Shown: positions 32,860 to 41,900 of the stretch, piece by piece | Numbering within the stretch: position 1 is the stretch's first letter | How the letters are laid out: the number at the start of each line of letters is the position of its first letter | Position numbers and translations under genes: made by a program | The notes under the pieces: model-generated | What the model saw: only the letters and a program-made list of their open reading frames with translations | Told to the model about the DNA's origin: nothing | Database searches by the model: none | Source of the DNA: Angustibacter luteus | GTDB taxonomy: Bacteria; Actinomycetota; Actinomycetes; Actinomycetales; Angustibacteraceae | Reading direction: 5' to 3' | Length of the DNA stretch: 64,000 nt | Assembly: GCF_039541115.1 (NCBI RefSeq) | Contig: NZ_BAABFP010000002.1 | Location: 372,001 to 436,000, forward strand

Positions 32860-35831
32860 AGCACAACCTCCTCGTCGAGTCCGAGGCGATAGACCAGCGC
32901 CGTCGCCTCGGAACGGTTTCGCACGTGCAGCTTGGACAGGATGTTGGACACGTGCACGCTCGCGGTCTTCTCCGTGATGTGCAGCGCGGTGCCGATCTGC
33001 CGGTTCGTCTCGCCGCGGGCGATGCGCCCGAGCACCTGCCGTTCCCGGGAGGTCAGGTCGACCAGAACGCCGTCCGTGCGGTCCGGCTGCCGAGCGTCCA
33101 CGTGGCCCGGTGGGTCGTCCAGACGCACCCGGGCGACGTCCGCGAGCCGCCGGACCCAGGTCGCCAAGGTCCCCGGGCCGAGCGGGGCCAGCACGTCTGC
33201 GGCGCGGCGCAACGGTTCCGCCACGGCCGGGGCACCGTGCTCGGCGAGCGCCAGCTCGGCCCCGCGCAGCCACGCATAGCCCGCCAGCTGCGGTTGTCCG
33301 CCGTCCAGGCACGCCTGAGCGAGCGCCGTCCACTCCTGGGCCGTCGCGGTCCCTCCGCCCCGGGCCAGCTCCACGCGGCAGAGCGCGAGCAGCGTGCGGC
33401 ACGGCGGCAGCCAGGGCGCGGCCGCCGCCAGGGCGTCCGCCCGCGCCGCGAGGTCGTCGGCGGCGGACCTGAGGTCCCCCTCGGCAGGAGCGTCGGCGGC
33501 GCGCAACGCCGTCGGGCGCCCCAGCAGGTCTGCGGCGGCGCGCAGCCCTAGCGCGCACATGCGCAGCCCGGACGTCGGGTCGTCCGCCAGGAACTCCTGT
33601 CGACCGACCACCTGCGCCAGCGCGTCCTGCGGACTGCCCTCCTCCAGGGCGAGCGAACCGGAGACCAGGGCCACCTGGTTCGCGGTCAGCACGTCGCCCG
33701 GGTCGACGGGGCCGATCGCGTGCAGCGCCCCCCGGGCCTCGTCCAGGGCCCCCAGCTCGACCAGCGCCTCGCCGAGCACGGCGAGCAGGTACGGCCGGGT
33801 GGTCCGCGCCGTCGGCCCGGTGGCCGACTCGAGCACGGTCTCCAGGATCTGCCTGGCCTCCGCGAACCGACCGCAGGCGAGCAGCGCGGTGGCCTCGTTG
33901 GCGGTCAGCAAGGCGCCGTTGGTCAGCGCGAGACCGTGCCGTTCGGCCACCTGCAGCCCGGACCGTGCGGCCTGCGCGGCATCGGCCCACCGCCCGGCGC
34001 TCTCCAGCACGTACGTCAGGTTGATCCAGGCGCGCAGGGTGGCCTCGACGTCCCCGAGCCGCTCGGACAGCTCGAGCGCCTCGCGCATGCTGGGCACGGC
34101 CCGGTCCGGTCCGTCCAGGACCACCACGTTGACGCCGTCAACGGCCAGCACGTACGCCCTGGTGGCGAGGTCGTCCACGGCTCGGGCGAGCGCGAGCGCC
34201 TGCTCGCACTCCTCGTGCGAGGCCTCGTACTGGCCGCGGACCATCCGGATCGCGCCGAGGGTCGCGTGGCAGCGCGCCGCCAGCGACCGGCCGGGCTCCA
34301 GCGGTCTGGTCGGCGCCGTGGCGCAGGCCTCACGCGCGGCGGCCAGCGCGGCCTCGCCGTCGCCCGTGTCGTTCAGGTGCAGCGCCAACCGCTCCAGCAC
34401 CTCGGCCCGCCGCGCCGCGTCGTCCCGGCCCACCTCGTCCAGCGCGAGCCGCAGGCTCTCCACCCCGTCGGCGGCCTGCGGCCCGCGACGTAGCGACACG
34501 GCGAGCTCCATCCGGACGGCCGGGCGGTCCAGTCCCTCGACCGTGGCGGGCGCAGCGCCCGGCTGTGCGTCCGGCCACAGCCCCAGGGCCGTGCGCCACA
34601 GGCGCGCGGCGTCGGTCGGCGAGCGCCTCGCCGTCGCGGCGCGGGCCGCCCGGACCAGCGGGGCCACGGCGAGGTCCGGGCGCCCGGCCGCCTGCCAGTG
34701 CTCGGCGAGCACCGCCGCCGCCCGCTCCGGGCCCCCCACCAGCTCGGGGTCCGCGTCGACCCGCTCGGCGACCCGGGTGTGCCAGGCGACCCGTTCGCCG
34801 GGGAGCAGGTCGCCGTACACCGCCTCCTGCAGCAGGGCGTGCCGGACGACGAACGCGTCGCTGCCGTGCCGTTGCAGCAGCCCGTCCCGCAGCGCCACGC
34901 GCAGCGCGACGTTCAGGTCGGCCACGTCGGCGTCGATGACGCCGGTCAGCAGCTCGTGGCGCACCGGACCGGCGACCACGCAGACCACCTGGACGATCTG
35001 TCTGGCTGTCGGCGGCAGCTGCGCGTGCCGGACCAGCAGCACGTCGCGCAACGCCTCCGGCAGTGGCTGGTCCGGGTCGCTGGCGCGGGCCAGCTCCTCG
35101 GCGAAGAACGGGTTGCCCATCGCGCGGCGCACGAGGCGGCCCACGTCGTCGGCGCCCAGGGCGGGTTCGACGTCCGCGATGATCTGCGCCACCGCCGGGT
35201 CAGTGAGCGCCGCGAGGTCGATCCGCGAGCAGCGCGGCATCGAACCCAGCTGCGTCAGGGCCTCCCGCAGCCACTGCGGCTGGGACGGCTCGTCGGTGCG
35301 CAGCGTGCCGACGACCAGGAGCCGCTCGACGGACAGGTTGCCGGCGAGGAACAGCAGCAGGTCCGTGGTCGCCTGGTCGGCCCAGTGCAGGTCCTCCAGC
35401 ACCAGCACGACCGGGCGCTGGGCGGCGAGCTGGGCGAGCAGGGCGAGCGTGAGCTCCAGCACCTGCGCCCCGCGCCAGCGGTCGGCCTGCCCCGTCGGTG
35501 GCTCAGCGGCAGCCAGCACGGGCGAGACCGCAGCACGGGCCGCCGGGTGCCAGCCATCCAGCAACGGCCCCGCGGCCACCGGACGCAGGGCCTGCACGAC
35601 GGGCGCGTAGGGCAGGTGCGTGGTGGTCAGCCGCTGGCAGCCGCCGCGCAGCACCGTGACCTCCTGCAGGTCACGCGACCACTCGTCGAGCAGCCGGCTC
35701 TTGCCCGATCCGGCATCCCCACGGACCAGCACCAGACGCGGCTCGGCCCGCACGACGTCCGCCAAGGCTTGCCCCAGCAGTCCCCGCTCAGCATCCCGCC
35801 CGACGTACGCGGTCCGGAGCCCGGCTCCCAC
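32856..35831 (-). CDS. LAL-type LuxR regulator with AAA ATPase and TPR regions
   Basis: The GTG at 35831 gives 991 aa. The N-terminal AAA_16 module opens with TAYVGRDAERGLLG, then Walker A GDAGSGKS (about 40-47) and Walker B VLVLEDLHWAD (about 145). A TPR-like helical middle covers about 380-880. The last 65 residues are a LuxR HTH: LTSRERQVLGRIARGETNRQ and KTASVHVSNILSKLHVRNRSE. This is the MalT-like STAND class, which oligomerises on ATP and inducer binding. The stop overlaps the start of the 90-aa partner. Its promoter region faces the CHAP gene and holds two CTAAGG repeats. Confidence 0.93.
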   Translation of the reverse strand: MGAGLRTAYVGRDAERGLLGQALADVVRAEPRLVLVRGDAGSGKSRLLDEWSRDLQEVTVLRGGCQRLTTTHLPYAPVVQALRPVAAGPLLDGWHPAARAAVSPVLAAAEPPTGQADRWRGAQVLELTLALLAQLAAQRPVVLVLEDLHWADQATTDLLLFLAGNLSVERLLVVGTLRTDEPSQPQWLREALTQLGSMPRCSRIDLAALTDPAVAQIIADVEPALGADDVGRLVRRAMGNPFFAEELARASDPDQPLPEALRDVLLVRHAQLPPTARQIVQVVCVVAGPVRHELLTGVIDADVADLNVALRVALRDGLLQRHGSDAFVVRHALLQEAVYGDLLPGERVAWHTRVAERVDADPELVGGPERAAAVLAEHWQAAGRPDLAVAPLVRAARAATARRSPTDAARLWRTALGLWPDAQPGAAPATVEGLDRPAVRMELAVSLRRGPQAADGVESLRLALDEVGRDDAARRAEVLERLALHLNDTGDGEAALAAAREACATAPTRPLEPGRSLAARCHATLGAIRMVRGQYEASHEECEQALALARAVDDLATRAYVLAVDGVNVVVLDGPDRAVPSMREALELSERLGDVEATLRAWINLTYVLESAGRWADAAQAARSGLQVAERHGLALTNGALLTANEATALLACGRFAEARQILETVLESATGPTARTTRPYLLAVLGEALVELGALDEARGALHAIGPVDPGDVLTANQVALVSGSLALEEGSPQDALAQVVGRQEFLADDPTSGLRMCALGLRAAADLLGRPTALRAADAPAEGDLRSAADDLAARADALAAAAPWLPPCRTLLALCRVELARGGGTATAQEWTALAQACLDGGQPQLAGYAWLRGAELALAEHGAPAVAEPLRRAADVLAPLGPGTLATWVRRLADVARVRLDDPPGHVDARQPDRTDGVLVDLTSRERQVLGRIARGETNRQIGTALHITEKTASVHVSNILSKLHVRNRSEATALVYRLGLDEEVVL

Positions 35832-35865
35832 GACATCCCAGTATGCCCGCGGGGCCCGCTCGCTC

Positions 35866-35893
35866 CTAAGGGTTCTCAGTGCGGGGACTAAGG
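35866..35893. promoter_or_regulatory. Direct CTAAGG repeats between the LAL gene and the CHAP gene
   Basis: CTAAGG occurs at 35866-35871 and 35888-35893, 22 bp apart (about two helical turns), in the divergent gap. This spacing would suit a dimeric activator, but the motif is short. Confidence 0.3.
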
Positions 35894-35980
35894 ATTACTG
35901 CCGATCCGGCCGCGGGGCCTGCGCGGGCACGCTGACGGTGGTCGGCAACGGGCCGACCACCCGGTCCCGAGGGGGGAACG

Positions 35981-36787
35981 ATGTCATCACCTCACCAGCT
36001 GCTCGCCATCGCCCGAGCCGAGCTCGGCGCGCACGAGCTACCGCCAGGGTCCAACGTGACCAAGTACGGCAAGGCGTACGGCCTCTCACCCGCGCCGTGG
36101 TGCGCGCAGTTCGCCTGCGCGTGGGTCTGGAAGCGCGCCGACCTGCCGATCCCGAGGGACGCGGACTCCCCCAGCCACGGCTGGGCGAGCGTGCAGCACT
36201 TCCTGAACTCCGGGCACCGCCACGGGTGGGTGCTGCCCGGTGGCCGGACGGCGCACGCCCGGCCCGGCGACTACGTGTGCTTCGAGTGGGACAAGGACGT
36301 CTGGGCGGACCACGTGGGGATCGTGGTCGCCGTCTCGCCCGCCGGCCGGCTCACCACCATCGAGGGCAACTCCGCCGGTCCGCGCGGCTACGACGCCGTC
36401 GCGTACCACCACCGTTCGCGCCGGAGCGTCGCCGCGTTCGTCCGGCCGCCGTACACCCAGCACGGCACCAGCCCGGCCTCGGACACCCCGAAGCACATGG
36501 CGCACTCCAGCAGCGGCAAGCGCAGGACGGCCGCCCACCCGGTGCTGCCTCGCGGCGTGGTGCTGATGGACGGCTCGCCGCACCACGACCTCGTCGCCGT
36601 CTACCAGCACCGCATGCTCCAGCGCGGGTGGACCCCGATCGGACGCGTGGACGGCGTGTTCGGCCGCCGCACCGAGGCCGTCACCCGCGCCTTCCAGAAG
36701 CGGATGCGCCTCGACGTCGACGGTCAGGTCGGCACCGAGACCTGGACCGCTGCGTTCGCCACCAAACCCGCCAGCAAGGCCGCGTAG
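35981..36787 (+). CDS. CHAP amidase with C-terminal peptidoglycan-binding domain (endolysin-like)
   Basis: The ATG at 35981 follows a gagggggg and gives 268 aa with no signal peptide. The CHAP domain has Cys41 (APWCAQFACAW), His111 (ADHVGIVVAV) and EGNS at 128-131, a complete papain-like site for cutting peptide stems or crosslinks. About 195-260 is a PG_binding_1 domain (VDGVFGRRTEAVTRAFQKRM then VDGQVGTETWTAAF). Lack of secretion signal plus a holin-like gene 49 nt downstream gives the endolysin-holin layout of phages, but no other phage gene is near. It may be a domesticated lysis module. Confidence 0.87.
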   Translation: MSSPHQLLAIARAELGAHELPPGSNVTKYGKAYGLSPAPWCAQFACAWVWKRADLPIPRDADSPSHGWASVQHFLNSGHRHGWVLPGGRTAHARPGDYVCFEWDKDVWADHVGIVVAVSPAGRLTTIEGNSAGPRGYDAVAYHHRSRRSVAAFVRPPYTQHGTSPASDTPKHMAHSSSGKRRTAAHPVLPRGVVLMDGSPHHDLVAVYQHRMLQRGWTPIGRVDGVFGRRTEAVTRAFQKRMRLDVDGQVGTETWTAAFATKPASKAA

Positions 36788-36836
36788 GCCCACACATCCA
36801 CTGCCACCACGCATTGCCACTACCGAGGGGGACACC

Positions 36837-37388
36837 ATGTCTGCACAGCCGAACCAACCCGACTGGGCGCCGAGCCCGGCCGACCCCATGCCCTACGCGC
36901 GGACCCTCGCGCCGGCGCCGTCCACCGACCCGGCGTCCGAGGACGACTTCAGCGACCTGGACGACCTCGACTCGTTCGACCCGGACTTCCCGGCGGCCGA
37001 TCCGCGACCGACGTCGGCGGACGACGTGCTGGACGACGAGGACGCGGGGCCCGACGACGTGACGGCCGACCAGGCGACGGCCGACCAGGCGACGGCCGAC
37101 CAGTCAGCAGCACCGCAGCCGGCCGCACCCGTTGCGGTCGTTGCGGCACCGGCGAAGAAGGGCCTGCGGACCAGCGAGTTCTGGCAGACCCTGTTCACCC
37201 AGCTGCTGGCGCTCGCGGTCTCCGTCGTCGCCCTGTTCGGCGGCCGGCTGGACTCCACCGCGGTGCAGGCCCTGGTGCCGGCCGCGGCGCTGTTCGCCTC
37301 AGCGGCGTCGAGCGCCTGGTACAGCCAGTCCCGCAGCAAGGTGAAGTCCGCGCACCCGTCGACGCTCGTGCCGCCCGACGGGGTCTGA
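36837..37388 (+). CDS. Holin-like membrane protein with acidic disordered N-terminal half
   Basis: This 183-aa protein starts at the ATG at 36837. Residues 1-105 are Pro/Asp/Ala-rich and predicted disordered, including a threefold TADQA repeat. The rest holds LRTSEFWQTLFTQLLALAV and a second helix LVPAAALFASAASSAWYS, with a short connecting turn and a basic C-terminal segment (SQSRSKVKS). Two helices with this TSEFW start are typical of holin families in actinobacterial phages. Partnership with the adjacent CHAP endolysin is probable; the long acidic extension is unusual for a holin. It converges on the membrane protein gene (18-nt gap). Confidence 0.6.
   Translation: MSAQPNQPDWAPSPADPMPYARTLAPAPSTDPASEDDFSDLDDLDSFDPDFPAADPRPTSADDVLDDEDAGPDDVTADQATADQATADQSAAPQPAAPVAVVAAPAKKGLRTSEFWQTLFTQLLALAVSVVALFGGRLDSTAVQALVPAAALFASAASSAWYSQSRSKVKSAHPSTLVPPDGV
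37061..37103 (+). repeat. 15-bp tandem repeat inside the holin-like gene
   Basis: gacggccgaccaggc occurs at 37061-37075 and 37076-37090, with a third copy of 13 bases to 37103. It encodes TADQA units in the disordered region and could vary in number by slippage. Confidence 0.8.
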
Positions 37389-37393
37389 CGCGC

Positions 37394-37435
37394 CGGCCGA
37401 GCCGGTTCAGGCAGCCGCCTGGGCCGGCTCGGCCG
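37394..37435. terminator. Hairpin at the convergent ends of the holin-like and membrane protein genes
   Basis: CGGCCGAGCCGG (37394-37405) and CCGGCTCGGCCG (37424-37435) form a perfect 12-bp stem with an 18-nt loop. It covers the end of the minus-strand gene and may terminate both transcripts; no T-tract is seen. Confidence 0.5.
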
Positions 37436-38504
37436 CGCGGCGTTCGTCCAGCACCGGGCGGTACCGGTCGTACCAGGTCACGATGAGGCTCAGCAGCAGC
37501 GCGAAGAACAGCGCGTGGTCGACCTGGAAGCGGTTGCTCAGCAGGTGCAGCACCTCGGTGGTCGCCAGGTTGACCGCGGCGAGGCCGACGAAGAGCAGCA
37601 CCGACGTCATCATCGACCGGTGGCGCAGTCCGACCAGCAGGCTGAAGGCCGAGTCGATGACGACGTAGATCGAGGCCGCCACGACGATCTGGCTCGGCCG
37701 GGGAGTGGCCCCGGGGAGGATCTGCATGAAGATGACGATGATCAGGCCGATGAGGGCGATCTTCTCCAGCAGCGGCCAGCTGAACAGGCGGCCGGCCGGG
37801 CTGGTGACCGGCCGCAGCCGGTCGGCCAGGACGTGCAGGTTCCAGTCCTTGGCCGGGAGCACCGAGTGCAGCAGCCACCAGGTCACCGGAACCGCCGCCA
37901 CGAGCAGCACCACCAGCGTCGGGTAGACCCAGCCGTGCTCGTCCGCGAAGTCGGTGAAGTCCAGCTCGGCCACGTGGATCCACCACTCCTGCGGGAGCTT
38001 GATGAAGATCCAGATGAACGCCGCCATACCGATCACGAACCGCTTGCTCATCCGGCGCGGGTCCCAGCGCAGCCGGACGGTCTCGTAGGCGATGAAGAAG
38101 TACTCGAACGTGTTCGGGAAGACGAGCAGCAGCCAGCGCCACGAGCTGGGGTCCGCACTGTCGTGCAGCGTCTCGAAGATGGTCACGCCGACCAGCCGGT
38201 AGTACCAGAGGAACTGCGACACGGACACCGCGACCAGGTTCGTCCAGTTGCGCATCGTGGCCATGTAGGCCATGGCCAGGTAGTAGATGTCCAGCGACTT
38301 GTCGTAGCCCTGGTAGCTGTTCTCGACCGCGCTCCAGGTCGCCGGCGTGAGGTGGTTCTGGAAGATCGTCTGGTCCGCCGCGTCGATCACCAGGCAGGCG
38401 ATGATCGCGGGCAGGGGGATCAACGGCAGCAGCAGGGGGACGAGCAGGCGCAGGGCGACGATCACCGTGATGAGCGTGATGTCGCCGGCGGTGGCCGTAT
38501 CCAT
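37407..38504 (-). CDS. Polytopic membrane protein of unknown function
   Basis: The ATG at 38504 follows gaggagg and gives 365 aa. Eight or nine hydrophobic segments are visible, starting with TLITVIVALRLLVPLLLPLIP and ending with FFALLLSLIVTWYDRY. Conserved-looking charged and aromatic residues sit in loops, for example RNWTNLVAVSVSQFLWYYR, PNTFEYFFIAYETVRLRWDP and IKLPQEWWIHVAELDF. I do not recognise the family. It is divergent from nothing and lies upstream of the SCO4226-like gene (38567) on the same strand, 62 nt away, so cotranscription is possible. Confidence 0.7.
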   Translation of the reverse strand: MDTATAGDITLITVIVALRLLVPLLLPLIPLPAIIACLVIDAADQTIFQNHLTPATWSAVENSYQGYDKSLDIYYLAMAYMATMRNWTNLVAVSVSQFLWYYRLVGVTIFETLHDSADPSSWRWLLLVFPNTFEYFFIAYETVRLRWDPRRMSKRFVIGMAAFIWIFIKLPQEWWIHVAELDFTDFADEHGWVYPTLVVLLVAAVPVTWWLLHSVLPAKDWNLHVLADRLRPVTSPAGRLFSWPLLEKIALIGLIIVIFMQILPGATPRPSQIVVAASIYVVIDSAFSLLVGLRHRSMMTSVLLFVGLAAVNLATTEVLHLLSNRFQVDHALFFALLLSLIVTWYDRYRPVLDERRAAEPAQAAA

Positions 38505-38566
38505 GCTGGTTCCTCCTCGGGGGCTAGCCGAAGCATGGCAGCCAGCCCCCGCGGAGGACGAGCACC

Positions 38567-38818
38567 TCAGGTGATGTCGACGGAAACCTCGTAGACCTCA
38601 CCCGTGGGGTGGCCGGCCTGCTCGTGGATCCGCATCACGCTCTCCTTCGACGGCCCCGTGGACAGGCAGAACACCTTGCCCGACTCCGGGTCCAGCCAGG
38701 CCCGCTCGAAGCTGACCCCTTCGGTGTCCTGGATCGCCAGGTCCCGCTCGTGCGCCTCGCGCAGCTGGTCCTCGGTGACTCCCACGAAACCGCTGTGCAC
38801 ATCCATGAACCTCGCCAT
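38567..38818 (-). CDS. SCO4226-like nickel-binding protein (DUF4242)
   Basis: The ATG at 38818 gives an 83-aa protein with MARFMDVHSGFVGVTEDQLR, then AHERDLAIQDTEGVSF and HEQAGHPTGEVYEVSVDIT. These are the features of the DUF4242 ferredoxin-like fold, named for the Streptomyces nickel-binding SCO4226, in which histidine and acidic residues bind the metal. It probably has a regulatory or chaperone role in metal handling; no transporter is adjacent. It is divergent from a giant LuxR gene (194-nt gap containing two palindromes). Confidence 0.8.
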   Translation of the reverse strand: MARFMDVHSGFVGVTEDQLREAHERDLAIQDTEGVSFERAWLDPESGKVFCLSTGPSKESVMRIHEQAGHPTGEVYEVSVDIT

Positions 38819-38880
38819 GACCCGCTCCTGGTGCTCGGTGGACTATGCGTCGAGCATCGCCCCGGAGCCGTCGTCCCGTC

Positions 38881-38898
38881 ATCGGTCAGATGACCGAT
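38881..38898. promoter_or_regulatory. Perfect 8+8 palindrome in a divergent promoter region
   Basis: ATCGGTCA-ga-TGACCGAT is an exact dyad suitable as a dimer operator between the SCO4226-like gene and a LAL gene. Confidence 0.5.
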
Positions 38899-38919
38899 CC
38901 TGGCGGCCGCAGAGAGCAG

Positions 38920-38963
38920 ATCGTGGCAACCGCGCATCGCCCGTGATGCGAGGTTGCCACGAT
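38920..38963. repeat. 44-nt nested palindrome upstream of the second LAL gene
   Basis: ATCGTGGCAACC (38920-38931) pairs exactly with GGTTGCCACGAT (38952-38963). After one mismatch, CGCATC (38933-38938) pairs with GATGCG (38945-38950) round a 6-nt loop. The stem lies between divergent genes, so it is not a terminator for either; a repeat element or large operator is possible. Confidence 0.7.
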
Positions 38964-39011
38964 GTGGTGGGGACGCGAGCAGGGTGGCTACGGTGACGGC
39001 GAGGAGGTGAC

Positions 39012-41900
39012 GTGTCCGGACGTGACGTGGTGGCCTCGCCCGTCCTGGTCGGTCGCGACGAGCTGCTCGCCCTCGCCGGGCGACGGCTCGAGCAGGCTGC
39101 CGCCGGCCACGGGCACCTGCTCTTCGTGGCCGGCGAGGCCGGCATCGGGAAGAGCCGGCTGCTGGGTTCGGTCTCCCGCAGCGCCGAGCGGCTCGGCTTC
39201 TCGGTACTGCGCGCCACGGCGTTCCCGGGCGACCAGCAGGACTCCGGCGGGGTGCTGCTCGACCTGGCGGGCGACCTGCGCCGGGCCGGCGACGACGCCG
39301 CCCGGTCCGCCGGAGCCGTGCTGGCGGAGCGGCTGCGCGAACCCCAGCGCCGGGAGGGCGACCGGCACCGCCGGCGACGGCTGCTGGTGCAGGACCTGTC
39401 CGACGCGCTGACCGACCTGGACGACGTCCCCCGGCTCATCGTGCTGGAGGACCTGCACTGGGCGGACCAGCTCAGCCTGGAGGTGGTCGCCCATCTCGCG
39501 ACGCGGCTGCCGGGCCGGGCGTGCCTCATGCTGGGGGCCTACCGCAGCGACGAGCTGTACCCGCGGACGGCGATGCGCGACTGGCGGTCCCGGTTGCTGT
39601 CCGGGCGGCTGGCCGAGGAGGTCCGGCTGCCCCGGATGACGGCCGCCCAGACGGCGACGCTGGCGAGCGCCGTCCTGGGTCGACCGGCGCCGGCCCAGGT
39701 CGTCGCGGCCATCCACGACCGCAGCGACGGCATCCCGCTGCACATCGAGGAGCTGCTCGCTGCGGCCACCGACGAGGCGACGGGAGTGGTCCGGGAGCCG
39801 GACCTGCGGCACGTCCCCGACACGCTCGCCGACGCCGTCCTGGCGCGGGCCGCGGCGCTGCCCGACGACGTCCGGGCGATGGCGTCGGCGGCCGCGGTCA
39901 TCGGCCGGTCGTTCGACGTCGACCTGCTCGCCGACGTGACGGCGGCGGACGCCGAGACCGTGGACCGCTGCCTGCGCGAGCTGCGCTCGGTGTACCTGGT
40001 CCGGACGGGTGCCGGCCCGGCCGGGTTCGACTTCCGGCACGCCCTGATCCGGGACGCCCTCTACGACGACGTGCCGCTCCCCCGGCGCCGGTTGCTGCAC
40101 GAGCGGGTGGCCGAGGCCGCCGTCCGCCGCGGGTACCCGGATGCGTTCGTGTCCGCGCACTACGACCAGGCCGGGATGTCGGAACCGGCCTACCGGCACG
40201 CGCGGGCTGCGGCCCGCGCCGCCGCGACCATCTCGGCGCACCGCGAGGCGCTCGAGCTGGACCGACGGGCCCTGCGGAACGCGCCCGCCGACGTCGCACC
40301 GGCCGAGCTGGCGGACCTGCTCGCCGCGCTGGCGGGTGAGGCCGCCGCGGTGGACGACAACGACAGCGCGTGCGAGGCGTTCGAGCGGGCGCACGACCTG
40401 CGCCGCGCGGACGGTGACCTGGTCGGCGCGGCGGCCCTGGTCGCGCCGCTGGTCTCGGTGACCCACCTGCTCGGCGAGAGCCTGCCGCTGCGGGTGCGCC
40501 GGCTGCAGTCGGCGCTGGACAGCATCGAGGGGCTGCCGGACGCCGAACCGGTCCGGGCCGGGCTGCTGAGCGGCCTGGCCGCCGCGTACATGCTGGATCG
40601 CCGGCTCGAGGAGTCGATCCGGTACGGCGAGCTCAGCCGCGCGCTGGTCCAGGGAAGCAGCCACGGGAGCGGCGGCGAGCGGGCCGCCGACCTGAACACC
40701 GCCGCCACCCTCGGCTCCGTGCTGCTGTTCACCGGTCAGCTGGACGCCGGTCACGCGCTGCTCGAGGAGTCGATCACCCGGGCGGTCCAGGGGCACGAGG
40801 AGGCCGAGGCCGGGCGCGGCTACCGCATGCTCGGCACCTCGGCGTCAGTGCTGGTCGAGTACGAGCGGGCGGCCGGCTGGCTGCGGCGGGGCATCGACTA
40901 CGCGGACGCGGTGGAGCTGTGGAACCACCGCAGCTACATGAGCGCGCACCTGGCGCACGTGCACTGGGCGCGCGGCGAGTGGGCCGAGGCCGAGCAGACG
41001 GCCGAGCACGCCCTGGCGGACGGGCGGGGCGGGATCACCACCCGGATCACCGCGCTCTACGTGCTGGGGTACGTCCAGCTCGGTCGGGGCGAGCTGGACG
41101 CCGCCGACGACCTGCTGGCCCAGGCCCTGCAGCTGGGCGAGTCGATGGCCGAGCTGCAACGGATCTCGCCGCCGCTGTGGGGACTGGCGCAGAGCGCGGC
41201 GCTGCGCGGGGACCACGCCCGCGCCGTCGAGCTGTGCGAGCGCGGCTACGCGCTGTCCCGGGAGGTGGCGGACGCGGCGTACCTGTTCCCGTTCCTGGTG
41301 ACCGGCGTGCGGGCGCACCTGAGCTCCGACGGGAGTGGCGGGCTCGCGCGCGACTGGTTCGGCCAGGTGCGGGACGCGTTGGTGGCCCGGTCGATTCCCG
41401 GCACCCTGCCGGCCGTGGACCACGCGCGGGGACTGCTCGAGCTCGACTCCGGTGACCTCACGGCCGCCGACGCGAGCCTGACGGACGCCGCCGCGGCCTG
41501 GGGCGCACTGGGTCGGTTCTGGGAGGGTTCCTGGGCGGTCCTGGACCAGGCCACCGCTGCGGTTCTCGGACGTCGTCCGGCGCAGGCCGTGGCCCTGGCC
41601 GAGCAGGTCCGCGCGAGTGCCGGACCGGTCGCGGCGCGGCCCCTGCTCGACGCGGCCGGCGCGGTGCTGGAGCAGGCCCGACCGAAAGCGGCGACCACCC
41701 GCTGGCACCCGTTGAGCGAGCGCGAGTTCGAGGTCGCCGCCCTGGTCGCCGAGGGGCTGACGAACCGGCAGATCGCCGAACGGCTGTTCCTGTCGCCGCG
41801 GACCGTGTCCGCCCACGTCGAGCACATCCTCAGCAAGCTGGGCGCCGCCCGACGCGCCGAGATCGCCGCCTGGGCGAGCCGGCGGCCCGCGGAGGGCTAG
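39012..41900 (+). CDS. Second LAL-type LuxR regulator
   Basis: The GTG at 39012 follows gaggagg (39001-39007) and gives 962 aa. The AAA module has LVGRDELLALAGRRLEQ, Walker A GEAGIGKSRLL (about 34-44) and Walker B VLEDLHWADQLS (about 140). A long TPR-like middle runs to about 885, and the LuxR HTH at the end reads LSEREFEVAALVAEGLTNRQIAERL and RTVSAHVEHILSKLGAARRAE. Same STAND architecture as the gene at 32856 but only loosely similar in text. It lacks a coupled partner. The target is unknown; the neighbouring SCO4226-like or Ser-repeat genes are candidates. Confidence 0.93.
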   Translation: MSGRDVVASPVLVGRDELLALAGRRLEQAAAGHGHLLFVAGEAGIGKSRLLGSVSRSAERLGFSVLRATAFPGDQQDSGGVLLDLAGDLRRAGDDAARSAGAVLAERLREPQRREGDRHRRRRLLVQDLSDALTDLDDVPRLIVLEDLHWADQLSLEVVAHLATRLPGRACLMLGAYRSDELYPRTAMRDWRSRLLSGRLAEEVRLPRMTAAQTATLASAVLGRPAPAQVVAAIHDRSDGIPLHIEELLAAATDEATGVVREPDLRHVPDTLADAVLARAAALPDDVRAMASAAAVIGRSFDVDLLADVTAADAETVDRCLRELRSVYLVRTGAGPAGFDFRHALIRDALYDDVPLPRRRLLHERVAEAAVRRGYPDAFVSAHYDQAGMSEPAYRHARAAARAAATISAHREALELDRRALRNAPADVAPAELADLLAALAGEAAAVDDNDSACEAFERAHDLRRADGDLVGAAALVAPLVSVTHLLGESLPLRVRRLQSALDSIEGLPDAEPVRAGLLSGLAAAYMLDRRLEESIRYGELSRALVQGSSHGSGGERAADLNTAATLGSVLLFTGQLDAGHALLEESITRAVQGHEEAEAGRGYRMLGTSASVLVEYERAAGWLRRGIDYADAVELWNHRSYMSAHLAHVHWARGEWAEAEQTAEHALADGRGGITTRITALYVLGYVQLGRGELDAADDLLAQALQLGESMAELQRISPPLWGLAQSAALRGDHARAVELCERGYALSREVADAAYLFPFLVTGVRAHLSSDGSGGLARDWFGQVRDALVARSIPGTLPAVDHARGLLELDSGDLTAADASLTDAAAAWGALGRFWEGSWAVLDQATAAVLGRRPAQAVALAEQVRASAGPVAARPLLDAAGAVLEQARPKAATTRWHPLSEREFEVAALVAEGLTNRQIAERLFLSPRTVSAHVEHILSKLGAARRAEIAAWASRRPAEG

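Noticed and set aside
35981-37388. Remnant prophage
   Set aside because: Only lysis-type genes are present; no integrase, terminase, portal, capsid or attachment-site repeat was found on either side.
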